Source of the DNA: an uncultured Flavobacteriales bacterium
GTDB taxonomy: Bacteria > Bacteroidota > Bacteroidia > Flavobacteriales_D > Sanyastnellaceae
DNA: 64,000 bases
Assembly: GCA_938085105.1 (NCBI GenBank)
Contig: CALKGK010000047.1
Coordinates: 36,531 to 100,530 of the forward strand
Direction: 5' to 3'
The translations under genes were made by a program, and so were the position numbers. The notes below the pieces were generated by a model. The model ran no database searches, was not told the origin of the DNA, and worked only from the letters and a program-made list of their open reading frames with translations. How positions within the stretch are numbered: the first letter of the stretch is position 1; the number at the start of each line of letters is the position of its first letter. Positions 1 through 11,063 of this stretch are shown here, piece after piece.

Positions 1-549
1 TTTGGCCCTGACAAGGCCCTTGAAAAAAGAGCATACGGCCCAGGTCAACATGGACCTAACAAGCGTAGACCGAAACAATCGGAATACTCTGTTCAGTTGG
101 CTGAAAAGCAAAAAGCAAAGTATACCTATGGTATTCTTGAGCGTCAGTTTTCAAACATGTTCAAGAAAGCATCATCTAAACAAGGAATCACCGGTGAGAT
201 CCTTCTCCAATTGTGCGAGAGCCGTTTGGACAACACCGTTTTCCGTTTAGGAATTGCACCAACCCGTCGTGGAGCACGTCAGTTGGTATCTCACCGTCAC
301 ATTACTGTAAATGGTCAACTCGTGAACATTCCTTCATACCAACTTCGCCCAGGTGATGTTGTAGGTGTTAGAGAGCGTTCGAAATCACTCGAAACCATTA
401 CCAATTCATTGTCTTCTGGAAGCAGCAAGCACGATTGGTTGGATTGGAACACTCAGGCAATGACAGGTTCATTCCTCGCAGTTCCATCACGTGATCAAAT
501 TCCTGAGAATATCAAGGAACAATTGATCGTCGAGTTGTACTCTAAATAA
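1..549 (+). CDS. rpsD: 30S ribosomal protein S4 (5'-truncated by window edge)
   Basis: Primary 16S rRNA-binding protein of the small subunit body. The reading frame is open from base 1 ([18 protein letters not shown]...), so the gene begins before the window; by comparison with the usual S4 start, about 19 residues are missing. The visible part holds the conserved N-terminal rRNA-binding helices and the S4 RNA-binding domain (LDNTVFRLG followed by [14 protein letters not shown]). An internal ATG at 97 is not the start, because conserved S4 sequence continues upstream of it in the same frame. rpoA follows 21 bases after the stop, as expected for the alpha operon. Confidence 0.97.
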   Translation, partial: FGPDKALEKRAYGPGQHGPNKRRPKQSEYSVQLAEKQKAKYTYGILERQFSNMFKKASSKQGITGEILLQLCESRLDNTVFRLGIAPTRRGARQLVSHRHITVNGQLVNIPSYQLRPGDVVGVRERSKSLETITNSLSSGSSKHDWLDWNTQAMTGSFLAVPSRDQIPENIKEQLIVELYSK

Positions 550-570
550 TCACTAATCCTCGCATTGAAT

Positions 571-1563
571 ATGGCTATTCTAGATTTTCAGAAACCAGAT
601 AAAGTAATAATGATTGAATCGAACGACTTCAAAGGTCAGTTCGAATTCAGACCACTGGAACCAGGTTTCGGTATCACCATCGGGAATGCCTTGCGCAGGA
701 TTCTTCTCTCTTCACTTGAAGGATATGCTATCACTTCATTGAAAATGGAAGGTGTGGACCACGAGTTCGCAACTGTGAAAGGTATTGTTGAAGACGTCAC
801 TGAAATGATCCTCAACCTGAAGCAGGTTCGTTTCAAACAACAAATTGCAGATACAGACACAGAGCGTGTTTTGGTGAACATTACAGGACAAGATGCTTTG
901 ACCGCGGGCGACCTCGGGAAATTTACAAGCGCTTTCCAAGTATTGAACCCTGACCACGTAATCTGTAGAATGGATCCTAGCGTTAAGATCAACATGGAAG
1001 TGAACATCACGAAAGGTCGTGGTTATGTTCCTTCTGAAGAAAATAAAGTTGAAGGAGCTTCCATCGGAACCATCTTCATTGATTCGATCTTTACTCCTAT
1101 CAGAAACGTAAAGTACTCTATCGAGAACTTCCGTGTGGAGCAAAAAACGGATTATGAGAAGTTGATTATGGACATCGATTGCGACGGTTCAATCTCTCCA
1201 AAAGATGCCCTTCAAGAAGCAGCGAAAATCCTTATCCACCACTTCATGCTCTTCAGTGATGAGAAAATCACACTCGAAAGCGAAGAAAAGGCGGAAACAG
1301 AAGAATTCGATGAGACTTCATTGCACATGAGACAATTGTTGAAAACCAAGCTGGTTGATATGGACTTGTCTGTTAGAGCATTGAACTGCTTGAAAGCTGC
1401 AGATATCGAAACCTTGGGAGACCTCGTTTCTTACAATAAAAATGACTTGTTGAAGTTCAGAAACTTCGGTAAGAAGTCATTGACAGAGTTGGAAGACTTG
1501 GTTGACAACAAAGGGCTGTCGTTCGGAATGAACGTAGCAAAATATAAATTAGATAAAGAATAA
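571..1563 (+). CDS. rpoA: DNA-directed RNA polymerase subunit alpha
   Basis: Alpha subunit, the assembly scaffold of RNA polymerase. The N-terminal dimerisation domain shows the conserved [20 protein letters not shown] block near residues 32-51; the C-terminal domain, about residues 245-330, has the double HhH fold that contacts promoter DNA and activators ([20 protein letters not shown] and [13 protein letters not shown]). I chose the ATG at 571 ([12 protein letters not shown]) because it matches the family start; a TTG two codons upstream also keeps the frame open. Length 330 residues is normal. It lies between rpsD and rplQ. Confidence 0.97.
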   Translation: MAILDFQKPDKVIMIESNDFKGQFEFRPLEPGFGITIGNALRRILLSSLEGYAITSLKMEGVDHEFATVKGIVEDVTEMILNLKQVRFKQQIADTDTERVLVNITGQDALTAGDLGKFTSAFQVLNPDHVICRMDPSVKINMEVNITKGRGYVPSEENKVEGASIGTIFIDSIFTPIRNVKYSIENFRVEQKTDYEKLIMDIDCDGSISPKDALQEAAKILIHHFMLFSDEKITLESEEKAETEEFDETSLHMRQLLKTKLVDMDLSVRALNCLKAADIETLGDLVSYNKNDLLKFRNFGKKSLTELEDLVDNKGLSFGMNVAKYKLDKE

Positions 1564-1599
1564 GCGGATAAGTCATTGACTTATTGAACACCTATATCC

Positions 1600-2196
1600 A
1601 TGAGACACGGTAAAAAATTTAACCACCTTGGTAGAAAAACTGCTCACCGTCAGGCGATGCTAGCTAACATGGCTTCTTCGCTTATTGAACACAAAAGAAT
1701 CAATACAACGGTAGCCAAAGCAAAAGCACTTCGTCAATACGTAGAGCCTTTGATTACAAAGTCGAAAGACGATTCAACGCACTCTCGTCGTGTTTGTTTC
1801 TCTTACTTGAAAAACAAATATGCTGTAACTGAACTCTTCAGAGAAATTGCTCCTAAAGTGGCAACTCGCGAAGGTGGTTACACGAGAATCATCAAAACGG
1901 GTTACCGTCTAGGTGATAGCGCTGAGATGTGTATGATTGAATTGGTTGACTTCAACGACATCTACGGAGGAAGTGAGAAGAAAACTAAGACAAGAAGAAG
2001 CAGAAGAGGCGGTGCTAAGAAAGTAGCTGACGCAGCAACTGAAATTGCAGCAGACGTGAAAGACGCAGCAAGCGATGCAGCTGAAGCTGTAGCAGACGCA
2101 GCATCAGATGCCGCTGAAGAAGTAAAGAACGTAGCAGAGGACATCAAGAATAAGGTTGATGGCGACGATGCTGCTGACGATAAAAAAGAGGCTTAA
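1600..2196 (+). CDS. rplQ: 50S ribosomal protein L17 with Ala/Asp-rich C-terminal extension
   Basis: Large-subunit protein near the exit tunnel. Residues 1-123 form a complete L17 ([20 protein letters not shown] start; [15 protein letters not shown] core). They are followed by a basic patch (residues 127-141, [15 protein letters not shown]) and then about 57 residues rich in Ala, Asp, Glu and Val ([20 protein letters not shown]) that look like amphipathic helix repeats. L17 is usually about 115-130 residues, so this 198-residue form carries a long charged tail; tails here are known to vary in Bacteroidota. Last gene of the alpha operon, followed by a strong terminator. Confidence 0.95.
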   Translation: MRHGKKFNHLGRKTAHRQAMLANMASSLIEHKRINTTVAKAKALRQYVEPLITKSKDDSTHSRRVCFSYLKNKYAVTELFREIAPKVATREGGYTRIIKTGYRLGDSAEMCMIELVDFNDIYGGSEKKTKTRRSRRGGAKKVADAATEIAADVKDAASDAAEAVADAASDAAEEVKNVAEDIKNKVDGDDAADDKKEA

Positions 2197-2222
2197 TCAC
2201 AAGCCAAATGAAATACCAGTTA

Positions 2223-2254
2223 AAAGGATAGCCCAACAGCTATCCTTTTTTTGT
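2223..2254 (+). terminator. Intrinsic terminator after rplQ
   Basis: Perfect 11-bp stem (AAAAGGATAGC at 2223-2233 pairing with GCTATCCTTTT at 2240-2250), 6-base loop, then a T run. It ends the rpsD-rpoA-rplQ transcript. Confidence 0.93.
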
Positions 2255-2312
2255 TCAATAGGTGTTGAAATCTTCAAGAGGGAAGCATGCCCCTTTCTTC
2301 ACCGCCAAAATG

Positions 2313-2320
2313 TATCTTTG
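2313..2320 (+). promoter_or_regulatory. -7 promoter element for carA (TATCTTTG)
   Basis: Exact match to the Bacteroidota consensus TAnnTTTG, lying downstream of the rplQ terminator. The carA ATG is only 5 bases past the element, so the transcript would begin at or near the start codon (leaderless). No clear -33 TTTG at the ideal distance. Confidence 0.65.
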
Positions 2321-2324
2321 TCTC

Positions 2325-3434
2325 ATGCAAAAAGAGAATAAGCAGACTGCAGTCCTTGTACTGGAAGATGGAAAGGTCTTTCACGGAAAGGCAGCCGGAA
2401 TCCTCGGGAAAACCAGCGGTGAAATCGCCTTCAACACAGGGATGTACGGTTATCAGGAAATTTTTACCGACCCAAGTTACCTCGGGCAAATTTTGATCAT
2501 GACCACCGCTCATATCGGGAACTACGGTGTACATCCTGAGGAAGTAGAGTCCAATGGCCTCAAAATCGCAGGCGTAGTTTCTAAGAAATTCTCTGAAATC
2601 TACAGTCGTGTTGCTGGAAACGCATCCCTTCAAGATTATTTAGAAAAAGATGAAGTAGTAGCTATCTGCGACGTAGATACCCGAGCTTTGGTAAGATACA
2701 TTCGAGAAAAGGGCGCTATGAATGCAATCATCTGCAGCGATGGAACTCCCGTCGAAGAGCTTCAAGAAGCAGTAAAACAAGTGCCGTCCATGGAAGGTCT
2801 TGAATTAAGTTCTCGTGTTTCTACTAAAGAGGTCTACTCTCTGGGTGATGAAAACTCTGAAGTGAAGGTTGCTTTGCTGGATTTGGGAGTGAAAACAAAC
2901 ATCATTCGTTGCCTTACAGAACGAGGCTGCCACGTGACCGTTTATCCAATGGGTACCAGTCCTCAAGATATTTTGGCCATGAATCCAAGTGGAATCATGC
3001 TCTCGAACGGACCCGGAGATCCACAGGCTATGAAGGAAACAATCGAGAATGTTAAAACTCTGATTGATTCGAAAACTCCGGTGTTCGGAATTTGTCTAGG
3101 TCACCAAATCATTGCCTTGAGCCAAGGTTTGAAAACAGAGAAGATGTTCAATGGTCATCGAGGAGTGAATCATCCGATTAAAAACCTACTCACGGGGAAA
3201 TGTGAAGTAACTTCTCAGAATCATGGTTTTGTTGTAAATCGAGAAGACGCGGAAAGCCGCAAAGACATTATCGTAAGCCACATCCACCTCAATGATGGTT
3301 CCTTGGCCGGTATTCGATTGAAGAATGCACCTGTATTCTCTGTTCAGTATCACCCAGAAGCCTCCGCAGGTCCGCACGATAGTAGATACCTCTTCGACGA
3401 GTTCGTAGAGAATATGAAAGCAATACATCAATAA
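2325..3434 (+). CDS. carA: Carbamoyl-phosphate synthase small (glutaminase) subunit
   Basis: Class I glutamine amidotransferase subunit that hydrolyses glutamine and channels ammonia to CarB for carbamoyl phosphate (pyrimidine and arginine synthesis). The N-terminal CPSase domain includes GEIAFNTGMYGYQEIFTDPSY; the C-terminal GATase has nucleophile Cys in FGICLGHQ and the His/Glu pair in QYHPEA. The open frame extends upstream to a TTG at 2262, but the ATG at 2325 (MQKENKQTAVL) matches the family length (369 residues) and sits directly after a consensus -7 element. eno follows after 12 bases, so the two are probably co-transcribed. Confidence 0.96.
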   Translation: MQKENKQTAVLVLEDGKVFHGKAAGILGKTSGEIAFNTGMYGYQEIFTDPSYLGQILIMTTAHIGNYGVHPEEVESNGLKIAGVVSKKFSEIYSRVAGNASLQDYLEKDEVVAICDVDTRALVRYIREKGAMNAIICSDGTPVEELQEAVKQVPSMEGLELSSRVSTKEVYSLGDENSEVKVALLDLGVKTNIIRCLTERGCHVTVYPMGTSPQDILAMNPSGIMLSNGPGDPQAMKETIENVKTLIDSKTPVFGICLGHQIIALSQGLKTEKMFNGHRGVNHPIKNLLTGKCEVTSQNHGFVVNREDAESRKDIIVSHIHLNDGSLAGIRLKNAPVFSVQYHPEASAGPHDSRYLFDEFVENMKAIHQ

Positions 3435-3443
3435 AGAAATTAG

Positions 3444-4724
<1,281 letters not shown>

Positions 4725-4749
4725 GAAGATCCTATCAAATGAATAATGT

Positions 4750-4783
4750 AGCCCTGAAGAATCTCGCTTCGGGGCTTTTTTAT
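4750..4783 (+). terminator. Intrinsic terminator after eno
   Basis: 10-bp stem with one G-U pair (AGCCCTGAAG at 4750-4759 pairing with CTTCGGGGCT at 4767-4776), then TTTTTTATTTTTT. The T run overlaps the stop codon of the convergent gene at 4780. Confidence 0.92.
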
Positions 4784-7164
4784 TTTTTGATGAAGGGAAA
4801 AGTGCTCTTACCCAGTTGAATAAAATAGGCACCAGGATTTAAGTGTTGAACCGATATCCGGCCTTCCGTGTGTCCAGAAAATACAAGTTCCCCCAAGGCG
4901 TTTAAAACGCGGTATTCTTGAGCCTTGTTGAGCTGAAAAGAGATGTAGTCTTGGGTTGGGTTTGGGTAGGGCAATAATTCTGGTTCGGAGAGAGGCTCCA
5001 TTCCAACATAGTCTGAGTTAATTCCCCAAGCGTAGTCTCCTGGCGCACTGAGCGGAAACTCAATTTGGCCTTGATAATTGGTGTTGTTCCCCTGAATTCC
5101 AAGTTCAAAAGGATGTACCTCCCATGTGTTTCCGTTGAGAGGACGAAAGAACAATTTAAGGCTGTCTTCAGGAATATTCAGATCATCCATTGCAGCAAAG
5201 AATTTTGGGTCGAAATAATTGCCTGCGGTGGGGTTTCCATAGTATCGAATGCGCGCAGTAGCTTCAAAATCACCACCAAAGTCGCCCAGTACCCTCCAAA
5301 AACGGTCATTGGATAGGAATAGAGAAGGATCATCTTCCACTTCTGCAGTACTCCAGTGGTTTTCAACCCGCATCCATAGGGCTTCACTTCCTATGGTTTC
5401 CACATCCAAGCGAAGTTCTGCTCGGTCGAAATTGGTTATTCCATCATCGTTCACAAGAATTTCTTCAGAGAGTGATGCTTGTAAAATCCGCTCATCGTTT
5501 AAATAAACCCACTTTGCTTCAAAGGGCAGCTGAACCTCAATATTCGAATTTGGGTTATAAACAACCTGCTCGGAATAGCTCTCTCCATTCACTCCAATAA
5601 TTTCTACAAATAAAGGAGTGCTCTCTGCGGAGTTAGGGTTGTAATGACTTTGTTGTGCAATGTTTATCGTAAGAAGGAGGTCGTTGCTATTTTCTACTTC
5701 TGAAGAACTCCAGTTACTCACGAAGAAGTCAGGGAATCCTTCCTGAAAGATAAATGCATCAAAGAAAGATTGTACATTCTGTGGCGTGTAATTCTGGAAG
5801 TAATTCAGGATATCAATGCTACTTACATCGCTGAATTGATGGTCGTTCAGAAAATCTTTTGATGCAGAGAAATAGGCTTCATCTCCCATCAAGTTTCTCA
5901 AATTGTGCGCAATGGTCGCTCCTTTGTTGTAAACGTGGTCTCCATAGGTGAACGCATGCCCAATTCCAGATACGGGCAAACGTTCTCCATCATTTCGATG
6001 AGCATAAAGTAGGACGTCCTTATGATTGTCAAGCACGCTTTCCCAGTATTCACTTTCACCATAGACCTCTTCCAAGAACAAACTTTCAGCGTAGGAAGCC
6101 ATCCCTTCATTGATCCACATGTCTTCTTGGCTACTGCAGGTCACCAAATCTCCCCACCAATGATGCGCCAGCTCATGCGCCATCAAGGTTTCATAAGTCA
6201 AAGAACCATCGGCAAATGCAGCAGGGTAGGCAATGTTGGTGGCATGCTCCATCGCGCCAGAAGAAAAAGGTACCATCACGTATCCAACCCGGTTCCATAG
6301 ATATGGACCGTAGTCTTCTTCAAAAGCTTCCAAGCAAGGAATGAGGTTGACGAAACTCGCTTGCACAGAAGAAGTATCTTGGGGCAATGCTGCCAGCCAA
6401 ATGGGAACTTCTTCGCCGGAAATGCTCTGAAAAGCGTCTTCAGTATGGGTGTAATTCCCTACTGCTATTCCTACGAGATAGCTCGGGATTGGTGTTGAAA
6501 TGGACCATCGATCAATTGTGCTGTCTCCACCCAAGAGGGTGCGCTCCATCAATTCACCACTGCAATAAGAACGGTTCCCATTGTTGCTCAATACTTGAAT
6601 ATCGTAAGTGCTTCTTTCCAAAAAGTTATCAAAGCAAGGATACCAAGCCCGTCCAAAATTGTGAGGGTCTGCATCAAAACCAACCCCAAGATTAAAGGCT
6701 TGATTGTTCTGAAAATAAAACCCACCCCAACCGGAGGCATCCGTTTGTGCTTGTCCGGAATAATGCACGCTCAAAGTTCCTGTGTCACCGGGAGAAAGTG
6801 TTTGCGGAAGTTGGATCACCAATAAAGGAGAAGAATAATCAAAATCCAAAGGTTCTTCGTCCATAAAGACCTCTGAAATTTCCATCCCAAGAAGGTCCAG
6901 AGAAAGGTGATTGACCTCTTCCAAAAGTGCGGTAAAACTCACTTCGCACACTCCGCTAATTTGAAATGCATTCATTTGAGTGAAGTCCAAATCGAGCGAA
7001 AAATGTTGGATGTCGATCGAGTCACTCCTTGACTGATCTGCTTTCGAGAGCCCCATCCATTGGGCCTTTTTTAGAAGGTGAGAACATCTTTGATTTTGCG
7101 AGAAAACCGAAGATGTAGCGGCAAGGATGAATGCAATGGATAAAAGAAAAACCGTTCTGAGCAT
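4780..7164 (-). CDS. Secreted M1-family (gluzincin) aminopeptidase-like protein with T9SS type A tail
   Basis: Predicted exported zinc metallopeptidase, 794 residues. A signal peptide occupies about residues 1-22. The M1 fold is followed by the exopeptidase-type motif GAMEH (303-307, GAMEN in classic members) and the zinc site HELAHH with His330, Glu331, His334 and, 19 residues on, Glu353 in WINEGMASY. The last ~70 residues (PYPNPTQDYISF ... GAYFIQL) are a Por-type C-terminal sorting domain, so the protein should cross the outer membrane by the type IX system. A beta-sandwich region of about 250 residues lies between peptidase and tail. Probably degrades extracellular peptides; substrate unknown. 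Convergent with eno. Confidence 0.92.
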   Translation of the reverse strand: MLRTVFLLSIAFILAATSSVFSQNQRCSHLLKKAQWMGLSKADQSRSDSIDIQHFSLDLDFTQMNAFQISGVCEVSFTALLEEVNHLSLDLLGMEISEVFMDEEPLDFDYSSPLLVIQLPQTLSPGDTGTLSVHYSGQAQTDASGWGGFYFQNNQAFNLGVGFDADPHNFGRAWYPCFDNFLERSTYDIQVLSNNGNRSYCSGELMERTLLGGDSTIDRWSISTPIPSYLVGIAVGNYTHTEDAFQSISGEEVPIWLAALPQDTSSVQASFVNLIPCLEAFEEDYGPYLWNRVGYVMVPFSSGAMEHATNIAYPAAFADGSLTYETLMAHELAHHWWGDLVTCSSQEDMWINEGMASYAESLFLEEVYGESEYWESVLDNHKDVLLYAHRNDGERLPVSGIGHAFTYGDHVYNKGATIAHNLRNLMGDEAYFSASKDFLNDHQFSDVSSIDILNYFQNYTPQNVQSFFDAFIFQEGFPDFFVSNWSSSEVENSNDLLLTINIAQQSHYNPNSAESTPLFVEIIGVNGESYSEQVVYNPNSNIEVQLPFEAKWVYLNDERILQASLSEEILVNDDGITNFDRAELRLDVETIGSEALWMRVENHWSTAEVEDDPSLFLSNDRFWRVLGDFGGDFEATARIRYYGNPTAGNYFDPKFFAAMDDLNIPEDSLKLFFRPLNGNTWEVHPFELGIQGNNTNYQGQIEFPLSAPGDYAWGINSDYVGMEPLSEPELLPYPNPTQDYISFQLNKAQEYRVLNALGELVFSGHTEGRISVQHLNPGAYFIQLGKSTFPFIKK

Positions 7165-7417
7165 GAGTCTAAATTGTATTGCTGAAGGTACTGATTGTTG
7201 ATAGCTCTAGAAAAGAAGCAGCTTGAAAATCTTGATTTCCCATGAGGTGATTTCATAAGTGGTAGAACAAATTGACTTCTTTGATGATTGATAGGTAGGG
7301 TGATGGGCTTTTGGTTTGTAAAAGTGATGTTGGAAGCCTAAGCATTTTGTTTTGCTTTCAATAGATGCAAGTTGAAACCACTTGTTCCTGAAGAACTCCG
7401 AATTTAATTGAATTCCT

Positions 7418-8944
7418 ATGAAGCCATCAAACGAATTGTTTGAATTGATCAAATCGCTGAGTAAAAGTGAAAAGCGCTTTTTTAAGTTGGCCTCTTCTCT
7501 CCAAACTGGCGATAAGAACTACCTTAAAATCTTTGACGCCATCGATAAGCAAAACGAATACGATGAAAACGCGATCAAACACCAGTTTCGTAAGGAAACC
7601 TTTATCAAGCATTTCCCGTCGGAAAAGAACCACCTCTATAAGTTGATATTAAAGAGTTTGCGCTCCTATCACAGTGATAATTCGGTGAGTTCCATCTTGA
7701 AGCAAGAGATCAAGAACATCGAAATTCTCTTCCATAAGGCCCTCTTCAAAGAATGCAATAAATTTCTCATGAGGGCGAAGAAGATGGCCATTGAGCACGA
7801 GAAGTTCTATTACCTTTTTGAACTCATTTCTTGGGAGAAGATGCTGCTAGAGGAAGCTTTGGAAGATGGTCAATTCACAAAGGATTTGGACTTGCTTATC
7901 GTTGAGGAACAAGAGGTGATTGAAAAGTTGCGGAACTTGGCGGCATACCATGTACTTTACAGTAAGATCAATTACGTTTTCAGAAGTGGTGGCTTTGTAC
8001 GAAATGAAGAAGATCGTCGCTTGGTTGAAGAGATTGCCAATCATCCTTTGATTAAAGGAAAGAATACGGCACTGAGTAGTCGAGCAGCTACAATCTGTTA
8101 CTACACTCAGGGATTCTGTCAGCTTGCGCATGGAAACTATGAGTTGGCTCAAACAAAGTTTACTCGGGTGAAAGAAATCCTCGATCAAAACGCTCACATC
8201 AGGAAGGATTTAGGAAAACGATATGTGCGTACCTTGAACAATCTGGTCATGTGCATGCTGGACAAAAAAGATTACCCTGCAGTAAAAGACTTGATCAGTG
8301 AATCTAGATCAATGGTGGGTAGTCCTGGTTTCAAATCGGTGGATATACGAGTAAGTATTTTCAGAAACACCCATTTGGCAGAACTTCAGATGTACCACCA
8401 AACAGGAGATTTTGATCGTGGAATTCAAGCGGTTGAAGAGATCCTTAAAGGGATGGAAGCTTATGAAGGAAAGATGCACAAAGAGCAGGAGCTAACCTTT
8501 TTCTACCAGATAGCCTATGCCTACTTTGGTGCTGGCTTGTACAATAAGGCCTTGTTTTGGATCAATAAGGTGTTGAATGATAACGAAAACACCTTACGTC
8601 AGGATATCTACTCCTATGCCCGATTGTTCAATTTGGTGATCCACTATGAACTTGGTAACATGGACCTATTGGAGTACATCACAAAATCTACTCATCGTTA
8701 TTTGAGCAAACGTCAGCGCGACTATACCATGGAGAAGTTGATTATCGACAGTGTCCGAAAACTAATCCGTGCCACCAATGTGATCGATCGCAAAGACTTG
8801 TTTTTCAACTTCAGAAGCGACCTAGAATTGATGAAGGCAAATCCAGAACACAGGGTGGTATTCAAGTATTTCGATTTTATCAAGTGGGTGGACAGCAAAA
8901 TTGAAAATGCCACATTTGCGGAAACCATCAAGAATGCGGTTTGA
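7418..8944 (+). CDS. Conserved protein of unknown function, helical repeats
   Basis: 508-residue, charged, all-helical-looking cytoplasmic protein with no signal peptide (start MKPSNELFELIKSLSKSEKRFF). The middle and C-terminal parts resemble TPR-type helical hairpins (for example ELAQTKFTRVKEIL and YNKALFWINKVLND), but I cannot assign individual repeats firmly. Similar proteins beginning KPSNELFELIKSL with KSEKR appear to be common in Bacteroidota (recollection, not checked). Function not recognised; a scaffold role is only a guess. It is flanked by opposing genes, so probably monocistronic. The 250-bp gap upstream shows no clear promoter match. Confidence 0.85.
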   Translation: MKPSNELFELIKSLSKSEKRFFKLASSLQTGDKNYLKIFDAIDKQNEYDENAIKHQFRKETFIKHFPSEKNHLYKLILKSLRSYHSDNSVSSILKQEIKNIEILFHKALFKECNKFLMRAKKMAIEHEKFYYLFELISWEKMLLEEALEDGQFTKDLDLLIVEEQEVIEKLRNLAAYHVLYSKINYVFRSGGFVRNEEDRRLVEEIANHPLIKGKNTALSSRAATICYYTQGFCQLAHGNYELAQTKFTRVKEILDQNAHIRKDLGKRYVRTLNNLVMCMLDKKDYPAVKDLISESRSMVGSPGFKSVDIRVSIFRNTHLAELQMYHQTGDFDRGIQAVEEILKGMEAYEGKMHKEQELTFFYQIAYAYFGAGLYNKALFWINKVLNDNENTLRQDIYSYARLFNLVIHYELGNMDLLEYITKSTHRYLSKRQRDYTMEKLIIDSVRKLIRATNVIDRKDLFFNFRSDLELMKANPEHRVVFKYFDFIKWVDSKIENATFAETIKNAV

Positions 8945-8966
8945 TTGTAGCCATTAGGAATTAAAA

Positions 8967-8999
8967 AAAGGGCTGATCTCGTTAAGAAATCAGCCCTTA
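8967..8999 (-). terminator. Bidirectional intrinsic terminator between convergent genes
   Basis: Perfect 10-bp stem AAGGGCTGAT (8968-8977) / ATCAGCCCTT (8989-8998). On the minus strand it is followed by a 7-T run, so it mainly serves the OmpA-family gene; the + strand T tail is short. Confidence 0.85.
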
Positions 9000-9020
9000 T
9001 TGTTATCGTTAAAAAGTGAC

Positions 9021-11060
9021 CTATTGTACCACTTGGAACTCTGTTCTTCTATTGGCTGCGTGCTCAGCTTCTGAACATTCTACACCTGTTTTGCATCTGT
9101 TGAGCAATCTTCGCTTCCCATAGCCCTTGCTGACGAGCATGCTTCGTTTTACTCCTTTCGCAACCAGGTACTTCACTACTTCATTTGCTCTTTTCTCTGA
9201 AAGTACATCATTAAATGCGTTAGAACCACGAGAATCACAGTGAGAGCTGATCTCAATGCGCAACTCTGGGTTGTCTTTCAAGAGTTTAACAACGTAGTTC
9301 AAATAAGGCTCAGCATCTGAACGGATGTCCCAACGGTTGTAGTCCCAATTGATGTTCGGAATTTCATAAGGTTTGTTTACATTGATGCCATCGGCATTTC
9401 CATTTCCATCATTGCTACCATTATTGTTGTTCCCATTGTTATTATCTGAACCATCTTGGTTTCCAGAACCGTCTCCATTGCCGTTTTGGTTACCATCGTT
9501 GTTGCCGTTTCCACTTCCATTGTCGGTTACGTCATAGTCATCATTGGAAAGGGGAAGCAGCGCAAAGTTCTGCTCCATGGTCTTATTCGACTGAATGTTT
9601 TTTGTGTTGAAATCTTCAATGGTGGAGAAATAACCTTCTTTTTCAACCTTAACCTCATAGTCTTTTCCCGTGAGCAAAGGCATTTCGAACATTCCTACTT
9701 CATCGCTTTTAATGATTTCTTCTGTCCCATCTGTTTTGTTAATGATGGTGATGGTAGCGTCAGATAAAGGATTGGCACTTCCCTTTTTCGTAACCACCCC
9801 GTTCATAACCACAGTGGGTTCGAAGATGATGAAGGAGTACAATTGATCTTTACCAGAACGGTCGCTCGATAAATATCCACTTTGTCCGTCTTTGAAAATC
9901 ATTCCAAAATCGTCGCGTGCAGTATTTAATGGGTAGGCGAGGTGTTCTGGCGTAGACCAAGATCCATTGCGCTGAGCACTGAATAGAAGATCTAATCCAC
10001 CCAATGTCTGTTGAGCATCGGAAGAGAAGTAGAGGCTATCGGCCGACTTCAAATTTGGAAATACTTCGTCTCCTTTGCTGTTGATCATTGCTCCGAGGTT
10101 CATCGGTGTACCCCATTCTCCGCTTTCGATTTTTTCCACCTTCCAAAGGTCCATTCCACCAAAACCACCGGCTTTATTGGAAGAGAAGTAAAGCGTGTTT
10201 CCGTCTGGACTGATGTTCGGGTGCGCAAACATGTAATTCGGATCGTTGATGCTCATGGATTCGGGCACAGACCATGTTCCATCTTCCATTTTTTCGCTCA
10301 CGTACAACTGAGTCGTACTTTCTTCGGCAGAATTGGCGTCGAGAACGTTCTTACGTTTATAGTTGCTGCGAGTTAGAATCATGGTGTTACCATCAGCGCT
10401 AACAGTTGCTATCCCATCATGGAATTTCTGGTTGATGCCCTCAATCTGTTCTGCTGAAGCAAAATCACTACCACTTCCAGGTGCATAGAACAAGTCGGTA
10501 TAATTAAGCCCTGTATAAGCGTCTTTCGGACCAGCATTGGATCGTTCACCAGTAAACAATAGACCTTCTTTGAAGATCACAGGTGCATATGCAATTTCAG
10601 TTCCTCCAATATTTAATGGGGCAACTTCATAGAGGCTAGAATCCTGCTTGTATTCTTGGATTTTATTGCAAGAAGACTTGAGCATTTGTGCCATTTCATT
10701 GGATGGGTCTCGAGACAAGATGCCAGAGAAGATGTTCTCTGCATCATCATAACGCTCGCTAGCCATCAATGCTTTTCCATGCGCGATTCGATCGTCGTCA
10801 GTAAGCACAACACTTAAAGCAAGAAGCTCATACTGCTCTGCTGCCAAATCAAATTGGTTTGTTTGAGCATAGGCATCGGCCAAGCTTCTTCTTCCTTCTG
10901 GACTATCTTTTTTATCCAGTCCCTTTTCTAGTAGAGAAATGGCATCATCCATTTCATAGTTCTGGTAAGACGAAATCCCTTCCTTGATGTTCAATGAGGC
11001 ACAAGAAGCCAAAACCAGTGCGGATAAACCTAGGGCAATGTGTTTGAATTGAGTGGTCAT
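9021..11060 (-). CDS. OmpA-family lipoprotein with TPR and PD40 propeller (PorE-like architecture)
   Basis: Periplasmic, peptidoglycan-binding lipoprotein of the type that accompanies PorP/SprF proteins. Order of parts: lipoprotein signal with lipobox Cys20 (VLASC), TPR-like helices (about 28-130), PD40/WD40-type beta-propeller blades (about 150-410; SPDGNTLYFSSNKAGGFGGMD type motifs), a carboxypeptidase-regulatory-like domain (about 415-495), a 45-residue Asn/Gly/Asp-rich linker, and a C-terminal OmpA domain (ISSHCDSRGSNAFNDVLSEK). 679 residues. The start is 3 bases after the porP-like stop. The architecture matches PorE of the T9SS, but many paralogues exist, so a role tied to the neighbouring adhesin is equally likely. 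Confidence 0.9.
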   Translation of the reverse strand: MTTQFKHIALGLSALVLASCASLNIKEGISSYQNYEMDDAISLLEKGLDKKDSPEGRRSLADAYAQTNQFDLAAEQYELLALSVVLTDDDRIAHGKALMASERYDDAENIFSGILSRDPSNEMAQMLKSSCNKIQEYKQDSSLYEVAPLNIGGTEIAYAPVIFKEGLLFTGERSNAGPKDAYTGLNYTDLFYAPGSGSDFASAEQIEGINQKFHDGIATVSADGNTMILTRSNYKRKNVLDANSAEESTTQLYVSEKMEDGTWSVPESMSINDPNYMFAHPNISPDGNTLYFSSNKAGGFGGMDLWKVEKIESGEWGTPMNLGAMINSKGDEVFPNLKSADSLYFSSDAQQTLGGLDLLFSAQRNGSWSTPEHLAYPLNTARDDFGMIFKDGQSGYLSSDRSGKDQLYSFIIFEPTVVMNGVVTKKGSANPLSDATITIINKTDGTEEIIKSDEVGMFEMPLLTGKDYEVKVEKEGYFSTIEDFNTKNIQSNKTMEQNFALLPLSNDDYDVTDNGSGNGNNDGNQNGNGDGSGNQDGSDNNNGNNNNGSNDGNGNADGINVNKPYEIPNINWDYNRWDIRSDAEPYLNYVVKLLKDNPELRIEISSHCDSRGSNAFNDVLSEKRANEVVKYLVAKGVKRSMLVSKGYGKRRLLNRCKTGVECSEAEHAANRRTEFQVVQ

Positions 11061-11063
11061 AGT

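Noticed and set aside
1962..2147. Antisense frame (Ala/Ser/Leu-rich) in the rplQ tail
   Set aside because: A mirror of the Ala-codon repeats of L17, not an independent gene.
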